Shown: positions 52,912 to 62,322, counted from the stretch's first letter. The stretch is DNA of 64,000 nucleotides from CAISIP01 sp965278985 (GCA_965278985.1 OZ257131.1:1612001-1676000); one strand, 5' to 3'. Numbers and translations are program-made. The notes: generated from the sequence alone by a model not told the origin.

Positions 52912-55326
52912 TCAGGAAGGGCCGAAGGCGAAGTCCCCCGCGCGCCAGCGCACCAGCCATTCCTCGGCGGGCGCCGGGCGACCGTACAGGTACCCCTGGT
53001 AAACAATCTCGGGGTGCGTATGCAGGAACGCCGCCTGCGCTTCCGTCTCCACACCTTCGGCCACCACGCGCAATTGCATGTGGCGGGCCACGACCAGGAT
53101 GATGTCGACCAGCGCCGCGTCCTCGGCGGTAGTGGGCGCATCCTGCACGAAGGTCTTGTCGATCTTGAGCTCGTTGATCGGCAGCCGCTTCAGGTAGGCC
53201 AGCGAGGAGTAGCCCGTGCCGAAGTCGTCGATGGACAGCGCAATGCCCAGCGCGCGCACGGCCCGCATGGTGGCGATCACGGCGTCCACGTCGTTGATGA
53301 CCAGTCCCTCGGTCACCTCCAGCGTCAGCAGCTGCGGGTCGGCGCCCGTGTGCGCCAGCATTTCGCGCAGCGACGGAATGAAGGAGGCATGCGAGAAATG
53401 GCGCGGGCTGATGTTGACCGACATGTGCAGCCGCAGCCCGGCCGAGGCCTCGCGCGCCATGATCGCGCAGGACTCGCCCAGCACCCAGTTGCCCAGCCCG
53501 ATGATGAGGTCGGACTCCTCGGCCAGCGAGATGAACACGGCCGGCGTGACGATGCCGTGCTCGGGATGGTTCCAGCGCATCAGCACCTCGCAGCCGACCA
53601 GGCGGGCCTGCGCATCCACCTGCGGCTGCAGGTGCAGCTGCAGCTGGCCCTCGGCGATGGCATGGCGCAGCTCGCGCTCCAGGCGGAAGCGCTGCTCGGC
53701 GGCCTCGCCCATGCCGGCCTCGAAGAACTGCGAGCGCCCTCCCCCCAGCTCCTTGGCGCGGTGCAGGGCCGTGGTGGCGCGGCGCAGCACCTCCTGGGGC
53801 GAATCGTTCACGGGCTGCGGCAGCAGCGTGATGCCCAGGCTCACCGAGATGGTGGCCGACTCGCCGTCGGCCAGTTGCAGGGGGCGGTGCAACTCGGTCT
53901 GCACCACCTCCGAACGGTGCAGCGCGGTGCGGCTGGCCACGCCGGGCGCGTTGCCCAGGTTGTGCAGCAGCAACGCGAACTCGTCGGCACCCACGCGCGC
54001 CACCATGTCGCCGGGCTCGAGCAGGGTCGCCAGGCGCTCACCCACCGCCTGCAGCAGCTGGTCGCCAGTGTCCTGCCCGCGTGCGTCGTTGATGTTCTTG
54101 AAGCGGTCGATGTTGAAGAGCACCAGTGCGTTGAGCAGGCCATCGCGCCGCGACGAGGCCATCAGCGTGGACAGGCGCTCCGTCAGCAGGGCACGGTTGG
54201 GCAGGTTGGTCAGCGCATCGAAGAATGCCAGGCGGTGGATCTCGGCCGCCGCGCGCCGCTGCTCGGTCGTGTCCTGCTTGAGCTCGACGATGTGGCTGAT
54301 GCGCCCGTCGCTCTGGCGGATCGGTGCCAGCAAGGCTGACTCGGTGTAGGTGCTGCCGTCGGCGCGCTCGCTGATGACGTCGCCGCGCCAGAGCAGGCCC
54401 TTGGCCAGCGCCTGGTCCACGGCCTCGAAGCTGCCTTCGGCAGGCCGGCTCGCCGTGAGGCTGCGGGCGACCTGCCCAACGGCCTGCGCGCGGTTGTAGC
54501 CCGACAGCTGCTCGAACGCGGCGTTGACGTATTCGATGCGGCCGTGCGGATCGGTGATGGTGATGCTGCTGGGGTTGAGCTCGACCGCCTGGAACAGGTT
54601 GCGCAGCTCGGCCTCGCGCGAAGCCAGGTCGGCTGCGGCGTCGCGGGCCTGCCGCACGCGGCGCTGGTAGTTGCCACGGGACACGATCGTCATGATGCAG
54701 GTGATCACCATGATCCCCGCCAAGTAGATGGCATAGGCCGGCAGGTTCACGAACTGGGGCTGCGGCAGCATGCCGCGCGTGTCCATCCAGACCAGGAACA
54801 CCAGTGCCAACGCCGTCGCCGCCGTGAGCACCATGGTCTGCCGCTTGCCCATGACCCAGCCCGCGAACACGATGATGGCCGGGTAACTCAGCATGCTGGT
54901 GCCACGCACACCGCCGTTCTGCAGCACCAGCAGCGTGGTGATGGTCCACACGCCCCAGGTAATCAGGTAGATGGCGGCACGCACGTACCCACGGCGCAGC
55001 AGCAACAGCGTCACCAGCCCGAGCATGCCGATCACCGTGTCGATCAGCGCACGGTCCAGCCGCGGCGGGCGCTCGAAGGCGAACAGCAGGGCCATCGCAA
55101 ACCCCAGGCCCGCCACCAGCCAGGATGTGATGGCGATCAGGCGAACGATCTGTGCGTCGCGACCGAGGTCGTCCTGCGTGACGGCAGTGCTCGTCGCTTG
55201 TCCTTGCGTGATGGTGGTCTCCTTGTCAATGGCGTGCACGGGCCGGTCGGGGGCCCCGGCTATCGTAACTGTGTATGACAAGGCATCCGCCCATTTGCAG
55301 TAGGCCTGTGCACCCTTGTGGTTCAT
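52912..55326 (-). CDS. Membrane PAS-GGDEF-EAL protein
   Basis: About 800 residues. Six hydrophobic helices (from LIAITSWLVAGLGFAMALLF to YLAGIMVITCIMTIV) form an N-terminal membrane sensor. A PAS domain (VELNPSSITITDPHGRIEYV), a GGDEF domain with the altered motif RVGADEFALLL and an EAL domain follow. The EAL signature reads CEVLMRWNHPEHG, but SVNISPRHF, EVTEGLVI, DDFGTGYSSLAYLKRLP and the terminal GYLYGRPAP are intact, so phosphodiesterase activity is more likely than cyclase activity. Start is unclear: ATG 55326 lacks a ribosome site, GTG 55239 is possible, and a perfect AAGGAG with six-base spacer points to an ATC codon at 55212. Confidence 0.88.
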   Translation of the reverse strand: MNHKGAQAYCKWADALSYTVTIAGAPDRPVHAIDKETTITQGQATSTAVTQDDLGRDAQIVRLIAITSWLVAGLGFAMALLFAFERPPRLDRALIDTVIGMLGLVTLLLLRRGYVRAAIYLITWGVWTITTLLVLQNGGVRGTSMLSYPAIIVFAGWVMGKRQTMVLTAATALALVFLVWMDTRGMLPQPQFVNLPAYAIYLAGIMVITCIMTIVSRGNYQRRVRQARDAAADLASREAELRNLFQAVELNPSSITITDPHGRIEYVNAAFEQLSGYNRAQAVGQVARSLTASRPAEGSFEAVDQALAKGLLWRGDVISERADGSTYTESALLAPIRQSDGRISHIVELKQDTTEQRRAAAEIHRLAFFDALTNLPNRALLTERLSTLMASSRRDGLLNALVLFNIDRFKNINDARGQDTGDQLLQAVGERLATLLEPGDMVARVGADEFALLLHNLGNAPGVASRTALHRSEVVQTELHRPLQLADGESATISVSLGITLLPQPVNDSPQEVLRRATTALHRAKELGGGRSQFFEAGMGEAAEQRFRLERELRHAIAEGQLQLHLQPQVDAQARLVGCEVLMRWNHPEHGIVTPAVFISLAEESDLIIGLGNWVLGESCAIMAREASAGLRLHMSVNISPRHFSHASFIPSLREMLAHTGADPQLLTLEVTEGLVINDVDAVIATMRAVRALGIALSIDDFGTGYSSLAYLKRLPINELKIDKTFVQDAPTTAEDAALVDIILVVARHMQLRVVAEGVETEAQAAFLHTHPEIVYQGYLYGRPAPAEEWLVRWRAGDFAFGPS

Positions 55327-55386
55327 TTGCCAACAGAGCGGTTGCAACGGCCTGCAGCGGCGCCTGTCCAATGCGAATCGCGAGAA

Positions 55387-55411
55387 TTCATATTCTCCAA
55401 CCGAATATGAA
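55387..55411. promoter_or_regulatory. 9-7-9 inverted repeat upstream of cysI, LysR/CysB-like site
   Basis: TTCATATTC and GAATATGAA are perfect 9-base arms around a 7-base spacer, 53 bases before the cysI ATG and in the gap shared with the divergent PAS-GGDEF-EAL gene. ATTC-N7-GAAT has the geometry of LysR-type operators, and CysB is the usual cys activator. A -10-like TATCTA lies at 55433-55438. Confidence 0.55.
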
Positions 55412-55463
55412 CATCACGATTCTGTAGTTCCCTATCTAAGCTGCGACTTTTACAGTGCTGGCC

Positions 55464-57305
55464 ATGTACCAGTACACCGACTTCGATCGCCAGTTCATCC
55501 GCAACCGCGCCGCCCAGTACCGCGACCAATTGGAGCGCAATGCCGCAGGGACGCTGAAGGACGAAGAGTTCCGTCCCCTGCGGCTGCAGAACGGCTGGTA
55601 CGTACAGCGTTATGCGCCCATGCTGCGCGTGGCGGTGCCCTACGGCGAGATCTCCAGCGCCCAAATGCGCGTGTTGGCACAGGTCGCCCGCGAATACGAC
55701 GTCCCGGAGGCCGCGCTGCTGGCCGAGGCCCAGGCGACACAGGACAAGCTGGGCACCATCCCGTTGCCCGACGGCCGCCAGATCGGCACCCAGCTGAAGT
55801 TCGGCTACGGCCACTTCACGACCCGCACCAACGTGCAGTTCAACTGGATCCCGCTGGCCAAAAGTGCGGACGTGATGGACCTGCTGGCCACGGTGGGCAT
55901 GCACGGCATCCAGACCAGCGGCAACGTGATTCGCAACATCAATGCCGACGCCCTCGCCGGCATCGCCGAGGACGAGATCGCCGACCCCCGCCCCTTCTGC
56001 GAGATCCTGCGCCAGTGGGGCACGCTGCACCCCGAGTTCGCGTTCCTGGCGCGCAAGTTCAAGATCTCCATCAACGGCGCGCGTGAAGACCGCGCGGCGC
56101 TGGGCTGGTACGACGTGGGCCTGCAGCTGGTGCGCAACGCGCGCCAGGAGCTGGGTTTTCGCGTGCGGGTGGGCGGCGGCATGGGCCGCACGCCCACCAA
56201 CAGCCCTGTGACGCGCGAGTTCCTGCCCTGGCACCAGTTGCTGAACTACCTGGAGGCCGTGCTGCGGGTCTACAACCTGTACGGCCGGCGCGACAACACC
56301 TGGAAGGCCCGCATCAAGATCCTCGTGAAGGCCGAGGGCCAGCGATTCATCGACCAGGTCGACGAGGAATACCAGCGCATCCTCGAGCAGGACGGCGCAC
56401 CGCACACCATCACCCAGGCCGAGCTGGACCGCGTGACGGCCAATTTCATCGCGCCCACGATCCCGCGCAACCTGACGGATGCCGAGACCCGCACCGCCGC
56501 CGTGCTGCGCCACGCTGCCGAAACGCCTGCCTTCTCGCGCTGGCTGCAGCAGAACGTGCGCGCGCACCGCAACCCCGACCTGCGCGCCGTGACCCTGTCC
56601 TTCAAGCGCCGCGGTTACGCGCCTGGCGACGCCACGGCCGAACAGATGGAACAGGCCGCCGACCTCATGGAACGCTTCTCCGCCGGCGAGGGCCGCCTGA
56701 CCCACGAGCAGAACCTGTTGCTGCCCTGGGTGCGTGTGGAGCAGCTCTTCGAACTCTGGCAGGCTGCGCGCGCCGTGGGCCTCGCCCAGCCCAACATCGG
56801 CCTGCTGACGGACATGATCGCCTGCCCCGGTGGCGACTTCTGCGCGCTGGCCAATGCGCGCTCCATCCCCATCGCCGAGGCCATCACCGAGCGTTACCAG
56901 GACCTGGACGAGCTCTTTGACATCGGCGAGATCGACCTGCACATCTCCGGCTGCATCAACTCCTGCGGCCACCACCACAGCGGCCACATCGGCATCCTGG
57001 GCGTGGACAAGGATGGCAAGGAGTGGTACCAGGTGACCCTGGGTGGCGCAGACGGCTCCGACCTGTCCGGCCCAGCCCAGCCCGGCAAGGTGGTGGGCCC
57101 GTCCTTCTCTGCCGCCGAAGTGCCCGATGTGATCGAGGCGCTGATCGCCACCTACCGCCAGCAACGCGTGTCCGTGGACACCGGCGCCGGCTCGCGCTGG
57201 GAGACCTTCATCGCCACGCTGCGCCGCGTGGGTGCCGACCCCTTCAAGGCAGCAGCGAACGGGGCGCGCCACAGCCAGAAGCCGCAACACGAGCAGGCCG
57301 CCTGA
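55464..57305 (+). CDS. cysI: Sulfite reductase haemoprotein (nitrite/sulfite reductase family)
   Basis: A 613-residue sirohaem/4Fe-4S reductase that reduces sulfite to sulfide. The cluster cysteines are Cys454 and Cys460 in ACPGGDFCALAN, and Cys497 and Cys501 in SGCINSCGHHH. The sirohaem-binding basic residues occur around GHFTTRTNVQFNW and the TSGNVIRN segment. Length fits single-chain CysI. It is first of a plus-strand cys operon. No CysJ flavoprotein follows, so ferredoxin is a likely donor (see fdxA). ATG at 55464 was preferred to a GTG three codons upstream. Confidence 0.94.
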   Translation: MYQYTDFDRQFIRNRAAQYRDQLERNAAGTLKDEEFRPLRLQNGWYVQRYAPMLRVAVPYGEISSAQMRVLAQVAREYDVPEAALLAEAQATQDKLGTIPLPDGRQIGTQLKFGYGHFTTRTNVQFNWIPLAKSADVMDLLATVGMHGIQTSGNVIRNINADALAGIAEDEIADPRPFCEILRQWGTLHPEFAFLARKFKISINGAREDRAALGWYDVGLQLVRNARQELGFRVRVGGGMGRTPTNSPVTREFLPWHQLLNYLEAVLRVYNLYGRRDNTWKARIKILVKAEGQRFIDQVDEEYQRILEQDGAPHTITQAELDRVTANFIAPTIPRNLTDAETRTAAVLRHAAETPAFSRWLQQNVRAHRNPDLRAVTLSFKRRGYAPGDATAEQMEQAADLMERFSAGEGRLTHEQNLLLPWVRVEQLFELWQAARAVGLAQPNIGLLTDMIACPGGDFCALANARSIPIAEAITERYQDLDELFDIGEIDLHISGCINSCGHHHSGHIGILGVDKDGKEWYQVTLGGADGSDLSGPAQPGKVVGPSFSAAEVPDVIEALIATYRQQRVSVDTGAGSRWETFIATLRRVGADPFKAAANGARHSQKPQHEQAA

Positions 57306-57322
57306 ACGGCCGGAGCACGACC

Positions 57323-57697
57323 ATGCAATTCATCAGCCAGGAACAACACAGCGTCCCCAGCGAACACGTGCTGCAGCTCGCCAACGATGCCGAACTGCAG
57401 GGCCTGGACCTGTCCGGTGTGCAGCGCATCGACCTGCACTTCCCGAAATTCAGCGATGGACGCGCCTTCAGCCAGGCCGTGGTGCTGCGCCGCCGGCTGC
57501 GTTTCACGGGCGAGCTCCGCGCCACCGGCGACGTCCTGGTGGACCAGGTCGAGCAGATGCAGCGCAGCGGCTTCACGAGCGCGGTGCTGCGTGAAGACCA
57601 GGACCCGGAGGTCGCGCGCCGCCAGCTGGCGCGCTACGCGGGCTACTACCAGGGCGACCTGCAGAACGCCACGCCGCATTTCCGGCGTGCCGCCTAG
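57323..57697 (+). CDS. DUF934 family protein of the cys operon
   Basis: A 124-residue protein of the DUF934 family, regularly found between sulfite and APS reductase genes in proteobacteria. Characteristic parts are IDLHFPKFSDGRAFSQAVVL, RLRFTGELRATGDVLVDQV and FTSAVLREDQDPEVARRQL. Biochemical role unknown; an accessory role in sulfite reduction is inferred from context. It lies 17 bases after cysI and eight bases before cysH. Confidence 0.9.
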   Translation: MQFISQEQHSVPSEHVLQLANDAELQGLDLSGVQRIDLHFPKFSDGRAFSQAVVLRRRLRFTGELRATGDVLVDQVEQMQRSGFTSAVLREDQDPEVARRQLARYAGYYQGDLQNATPHFRRAA

Positions 57698-57705
57698 GAC
57701 CCGCC

Positions 57706-58470
57706 ATGGGAGCGATTGACCTGTACGCGCGGCCCTCCAAGGATTTCGCGCAGAAGCTGGCCGCCACGCAGGCGTTGTTGCGCGCCGCCGTGGCCGAATT
57801 CCCGCGCGGTGCGCAGGATGCACATCCGCTGGTGACGCAGGCCTCCAGCCTGGGCGCCGAGGACATGGTGCTCACGCACATCCTGCAGCAGCTGCAACTG
57901 GACGTGGACATCTTCGTGCTGGAGACCGGCGCGCTGCACACCGAGACGCTGCAGCTGCTGGAGCGCCTGCAGGCCACGTCCGCCCTGCCCGTGCGTGTGT
58001 TCCACCCGCAGAGCGAGGCCGTGGTGCACTTCGTACAGCGCGAAGGCAAGGACGCCATGTACCGCAGCATAGCCCTGCGCAAGGCCTGCTGCGGCATCCG
58101 CAAGATGGAGCCGCTGGAGCGTGCCCTGGCCGGCCGCAGCGCGTGGCTCACGGGCCTGCGCCGCGAACAGTCCGGCGCGCGTGCCGACGTGCCCTTGCGC
58201 GACGACAGCGACCCGCGCCGCGTCAAGTTCAACCCGCTGGCCGACTGGGCATGGAAGGACATCTGGCACTACATCGCAGAGCACGGCGTGGACTACAACC
58301 CGCTGCACGACCAGTTCTTTCCCAGCATCGGCTGCGCGCCCTGCACACGCGCCATTGCCCTGGGAGAAGACTTCCGTTCGGGCAGATGGTGGTGGGAGGA
58401 CGAAGCCGCGAAGGAATGCGGCCTGCACGCCAAGGAAGAGAAGAACGCAACCGAGGAATCCGCCGCATGA
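57706..58470 (+). CDS. cysH: Adenylyl-sulfate (APS) reductase, CysH family
   Basis: A 254-residue reductase that makes sulfite from activated sulfate with thioredoxin. Besides the active Cys238 in KECGLH, it has the cysteine pairs RKACCGIRK (Cys128/129) and GCAPCTRAI (Cys210/213) that bind a 4Fe-4S cluster. That marks the APS-using type rather than the PAPS-using type, consistent with no cysC gene in the operon. Its stop overlaps the cysD start (ATGA). Confidence 0.94.
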   Translation: MGAIDLYARPSKDFAQKLAATQALLRAAVAEFPRGAQDAHPLVTQASSLGAEDMVLTHILQQLQLDVDIFVLETGALHTETLQLLERLQATSALPVRVFHPQSEAVVHFVQREGKDAMYRSIALRKACCGIRKMEPLERALAGRSAWLTGLRREQSGARADVPLRDDSDPRRVKFNPLADWAWKDIWHYIAEHGVDYNPLHDQFFPSIGCAPCTRAIALGEDFRSGRWWWEDEAAKECGLHAKEEKNATEESAA

Positions 58471-59399
58471 ACGCACGTACCGAACCCGCCCTGCTGGCCC
58501 AATTGAGCAACCAGCACCTGGACGCGCTGGAAGAGGAAACCATCTTCATCCTGCGCGAGGTGGCGGCCGCCTTCGAGCGCCCCGCCCTGCTGTTCTCGGG
58601 TGGCAAGGACTCGCTGGTGCTGCTCAAGTGCGCGGAGAAGGCTTTCGGCGTGGGGCGCATCCCCTACCCGCTGCTGATGATCGACACGGGCCACAACTTT
58701 CCCGAGGTGACGGACTTCCGTGACCAGCGCGCGGCGGAACTGCAGGCCAGGCTCATCGTGCGCAATGTGGAAGACTCCATGGCCCGCGGCACCGTGCGAC
58801 TGGCCCACCCCGGCGAATCGCGCAACGTGCACCAGTCCGTGACGCTGCTCGAAGCCATCGAGGAATTCCGCTTCGACGCGCTGATCGGCGGTGCGCGCCG
58901 TGACGAGGAAAAGGCCCGCGCCAAGGAGCGCATCTTCTCGCACCGCGACAGCTTCGGCCAGTGGCAGCCCAAGGCCCAGCGCCCGGAGTTGTGGACGCTA
59001 TTCAACACGCGCCTGGCCCCCGGCGAACACTTCCGCGTGTTCCCCATCTCCAACTGGACCGAACTGGATGTGTGGCAATACATCGAGCGTGAACGCATCG
59101 AGCTGCCCTCGCTGTACTACACCCACCAGCGCGAAGTGGTGGAGCGTCGCGGCCTGCTGGTGCCGGTGACGCCACTGACCCCGCTGCGCGATGGCGAGCA
59201 GGCCGAACTGCGCGACGTGCGTTTCCGCACCGTGGGCGACATCACCTGCACCTGCCCCGTGCCGAGCCTGGCGGCCAGCGCGGCCGAAATCGTGATCGAG
59301 ACCCTGGCAGCCGACGTCAGCGAACGTGGTGCCACGCGCATGGACGACCGCACATCCGAAGCCTCGATGGAAAAACGCAAGAAGGAAGGGTATTTCTGA
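58467..59399 (+). CDS. cysD: Sulfate adenylyltransferase subunit 2
   Basis: A 310-residue ATP sulfurylase small subunit. The PP-loop LLFSGGKDSLVLL near residue 45, PLLMIDTGHNFPEVTDFRD, IGGARRDEEKARAKERIFS and the C-terminal KRKKEGYF are family hallmarks. With CysN it forms APS from sulfate and ATP. It overlaps cysH (ATGA) and cysN (TGATG), so translation is coupled across the three genes. Confidence 0.96.
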   Translation: MNARTEPALLAQLSNQHLDALEEETIFILREVAAAFERPALLFSGGKDSLVLLKCAEKAFGVGRIPYPLLMIDTGHNFPEVTDFRDQRAAELQARLIVRNVEDSMARGTVRLAHPGESRNVHQSVTLLEAIEEFRFDALIGGARRDEEKARAKERIFSHRDSFGQWQPKAQRPELWTLFNTRLAPGEHFRVFPISNWTELDVWQYIERERIELPSLYYTHQREVVERRGLLVPVTPLTPLRDGEQAELRDVRFRTVGDITCTCPVPSLAASAAEIVIETLAADVSERGATRMDDRTSEASMEKRKKEGYF

Positions 59400-60757
59400 T
59401 GAACGACGTGCTGGACCGGCCCGTGGCGGCCGCAACCGACGCCGCTGCACCCGCGGCCACGGCCCCCGTGGACGCCACCGCCGAGGACACGCGCGCCGCG
59501 CTGCGCTTCATCACCTGTGGCTCGGTGGACGATGGCAAGAGCACATTGATCGGCCGCCTGCTGCTGGACAGCCGCAGCGTGCTGCAGGACCAATTGGCCA
59601 ACGTGACGCGTGACGGTGCACCCGACCTGGCGCTGTTCACCGACGGCCTGTCCGCCGAGCGCGAGCAAGGCATCACCATCGACGTGGCCTACCGCTACTT
59701 CGCCACGCCCGCGCGCAAGTTCATCATCGGCGACGCACCCGGCCATGAGCAGTACACACGCAACATGGTCACGGCTGCCAGCAGCGCCGACGCGGCCGTG
59801 GTGCTGGTGGACGCCACCAAGCTGCCCTGGCACGGGGATGCCGAGCCGTCGGACACGCACGCCCTGCTGCCGCAGACGCGCCGCCACTCCCTGCTGGTGC
59901 AGCTGCTGCGTGTGCCGTCGGTGGTCTTTGCCGTCAACAAGCTCGATGCCGTGGGCGATGCCGCCCGGGCCTTCGCCAACATCTCGGCAGCCTTGCAGCG
60001 CTTTGCGCGGGACGCCGGGCTGGCCGTGAAGGCCATCGTGCCGATCTCCGCGCTCCAGGGCCACAACGTCGCCACCGTGCAGCCCGGCTGGGCCGGGTAC
60101 CACGGCCCGGCGCTGTTGCCGCTGCTGGAGCAGTTGCCCGTGGCCCGCAACGATGCCCAGGCCCCGCTGGCCTTCCCCGTGCAGTGGGTGGAGAAGTTCT
60201 CGTCTTCCGCCGACACCTCCCAGGGCCGCCGCGTGTTCTGGGGCCGTGTGGCTGCAGGCACGGCACAGGTCGGCGACACGGTGACCGTGCTCCCCGGCGG
60301 CCAGAGCGCCCGCGTCGCGCAGGTGCTGAGCCATGTCCGCGAGGACGTAGGCCCCATCGCGTCCGGCAACAGCGCCGGCCTGGTGCTGGACCGCGAGGTG
60401 GACGTGTCGCGCGGCGACTGGATCGTGGCGCAGGGCAGCGCCAGCGCGCAGCGCAGCGTGCAGGCCACCGTCGCCTGGCTGGACGAGGAGCCGCTGGTGC
60501 CCGGGCGTGCCTACTGGGCGCTGCACGGCCACCGCTGGGTGAAAGCCAAGGTCAGTCGCATCCTGTACCGCACCAACATCCACACACTGGCGCAGGAGGA
60601 AGCCACCCAGCTGGACGCGAATGCCATCGGCCAGGTCGAACTGGCGCTGCAGGAGGCCCTGCCGCTGCAGCCCTTCGCGCAGTCACGCAGCCTGGGCGCC
60701 CTGGTGCTGGTCGACACCGCCTCGCACCGCACCGCCGGCGCCGTGCTGCTGCGGTAG
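59399..60757 (+). CDS. cysN: Sulfate adenylyltransferase subunit 1 (GTPase)
   Basis: A 452-residue elongation-factor-like GTPase that drives APS synthesis by CysD. G1 GSVDDGKSTLIGRLLLDS, the switch region REQGITIDVAYRYF, G3 DAPGHEQYTRNMVTAAS and G4 VNKLDAV are present, followed by the beta-barrel domains. An Ala/Thr-rich stretch of about 25 residues precedes the G domain. No C-terminal CysC kinase is fused. It is the last gene of the cys operon. Confidence 0.95.
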   Translation: MNDVLDRPVAAATDAAAPAATAPVDATAEDTRAALRFITCGSVDDGKSTLIGRLLLDSRSVLQDQLANVTRDGAPDLALFTDGLSAEREQGITIDVAYRYFATPARKFIIGDAPGHEQYTRNMVTAASSADAAVVLVDATKLPWHGDAEPSDTHALLPQTRRHSLLVQLLRVPSVVFAVNKLDAVGDAARAFANISAALQRFARDAGLAVKAIVPISALQGHNVATVQPGWAGYHGPALLPLLEQLPVARNDAQAPLAFPVQWVEKFSSSADTSQGRRVFWGRVAAGTAQVGDTVTVLPGGQSARVAQVLSHVREDVGPIASGNSAGLVLDREVDVSRGDWIVAQGSASAQRSVQATVAWLDEEPLVPGRAYWALHGHRWVKAKVSRILYRTNIHTLAQEEATQLDANAIGQVELALQEALPLQPFAQSRSLGALVLVDTASHRTAGAVLLR

Positions 60758-60864
60758 CGCCTAGCGACCCCGCGCCCGCCTCCCCGTCCGCCGCATGACC
60801 GCGCCAGCGGACGGGTCGTCCCCAAGCCCTAGAATCGCGGGCTTTCCCGCACAACGCCAGAAAA

Positions 60865-61194
60865 ATGACCCACGTCGTCACCGAAGCCTGTATCCGTTGC
60901 AAATACACCGACTGCGTGGATGTCTGTCCGGTCGATTGTTTCCGCGAAGGCCCGAACTTCCTGACCATCGACCCCGATGAATGCATCGACTGCGCGGTGT
61001 GCATCCCCGAATGCCCCGTCAACGCGATCTATGCGGAAGAGGACGTGCCCGCCGACCAGCAGCACATGACGCCGCTGAACGCGGAACTGGCCCGGCTCAC
61101 GAGCTGGAAGAGCATCACCAAGCGCAAGCCCCCGCTGCCCGATGCCGACGATTGGAAAGACCGCGCGGACAAGCTGGGCGAGCTGGTCCGCTGA
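60865..61194 (+). CDS. fdxA: Ferredoxin, 7Fe/8Fe type
   Basis: A 109-residue ferredoxin. The first cluster region has Cys9, Cys12, Cys17 and Cys21-Pro in ACIRCKYTDCVDVCPVDC, and the second has Cys40, Cys43, Cys46 and Cys50-Pro. The C-terminal extension TPLNAELARLTSWKSITKRK is that of FdxA (Azotobacter FdI type). A TAGAAT -10-like element lies at 60830-60835, so it probably has its own promoter. The next gene is a ferredoxin-NADP reductase. Confidence 0.95.
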   Translation: MTHVVTEACIRCKYTDCVDVCPVDCFREGPNFLTIDPDECIDCAVCIPECPVNAIYAEEDVPADQQHMTPLNAELARLTSWKSITKRKPPLPDADDWKDRADKLGELVR

Positions 61195-61241
61195 GCGCTG
61201 ACATCCGCCGGACCGGCCTGAATCCGGGCTCGCATTCGCCT

Positions 61242-62294
61242 GTGGACACCATCGAAACCGACGCCCTCGTCGTGGGGGCAGGCCCGGTGGGGCTGTTCCA
61301 GGTCTTCCAGTTGGGGCTGCTGGAGATGCGCGCCCACGTGGTGGATGCACTGCCCCGTGCCGGCGGCCAGTGCATCGAGCTGTACCCCGACAAGCCCATC
61401 TACGACATCCCCGCCATCCCCGCCACCACGGGCCGGCAACTCACTGCGTCGCTGCTGCAGCAGATCGCGCCCTTCGCACCCGTCTTCCATTTCGGCCAGC
61501 GCGTGGAGACCCTGCAACGCCAGGCCGATGGCCGCTTCCTGCTGCAGACCAGCAAGGGCAGCCGCTTCCTTGCGCGCACGGTCTTCATCGCGGCGGGCGT
61601 GGGCGCGTTCATGCCCAAGCCGCTGAAGGTGGACGGGCTGGACACATACCTCGACACGCAGTTGCACTACCACGTCGCGGATGCGGCAACCTTCGCAGGC
61701 CAGCGGCTGGTCGTCGTCGGTGGTGACGATGCCGCCCTGGAGCAGGCCATCGCCTTCGCTGAGGCGGGCCCGCAGCGCGCAGCCAGCGTCACCCTGGTGC
61801 ACCGCCGCGACGCGTTCCAGGCCGAGCCCGCCACCGTGGCACGCATGCGTGCACTGTGCGACGCAGGCGCGATGGTGTTCCATGTCGGGCAGATCGGCGG
61901 CATCGACGAGTCCCAGGGCCGGCTGCAGGGCGTCGATGTCGACGGCCCGGACGGCACGACACAGCGCCTGCCGCTCGATGCCCTGCTGGTGTTCTTCGGC
62001 CTGAGCCCCAAGCTCGGCCCCATCGCCGACTGGGGACTGGAGATGGAGCGCAAGCAGCTGCAGGTGGACACGGAAAAGTTCAGCACGCGCGAGCCGGGCA
62101 TCTTCGCCGTGGGCGACATCAACACCTACCCCGGCAAGAAGAAGCTCATCCTCTGCGGCTTCCATGAATGCGTGCTCGCGGCCTACGGCGCGGCATCCAT
62201 CGTCTTCCCCGACCACAAGCCGCAACTGCAGTACACCACTACCAGCCCGCGCCTGCACCAGCTGCTGGGCGTGGCCGTGTCGAAAATCGACTGA
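61242..62294 (+). CDS. Thioredoxin-reductase-like ferredoxin-NADP+ reductase
   Basis: A ~350-residue FAD/NADPH flavoprotein of the TrxB-like FNR group. The FAD motif LVVGAGPVGLFQVFQLG, DALPRAGGQCIELYPDKPIYDIP, the NADPH motif LVVVGGDDAALEQAIAFAE and IFAVGDINTYPGKKKLILCG are clear. The CxxC of true thioredoxin reductases is absent. I chose the GTG at 61242 because it directly precedes the FAD fold. It follows fdxA by 47 bases and probably reduces it. No ATG is suitably placed. Confidence 0.9.
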   Translation: MDTIETDALVVGAGPVGLFQVFQLGLLEMRAHVVDALPRAGGQCIELYPDKPIYDIPAIPATTGRQLTASLLQQIAPFAPVFHFGQRVETLQRQADGRFLLQTSKGSRFLARTVFIAAGVGAFMPKPLKVDGLDTYLDTQLHYHVADAATFAGQRLVVVGGDDAALEQAIAFAEAGPQRAASVTLVHRRDAFQAEPATVARMRALCDAGAMVFHVGQIGGIDESQGRLQGVDVDGPDGTTQRLPLDALLVFFGLSPKLGPIADWGLEMERKQLQVDTEKFSTREPGIFAVGDINTYPGKKKLILCGFHECVLAAYGAASIVFPDHKPQLQYTTTSPRLHQLLGVAVSKID

Positions 62295-62322
62295 CGCCGG
62301 GAGAACCGCGATTTTTTCGGTA

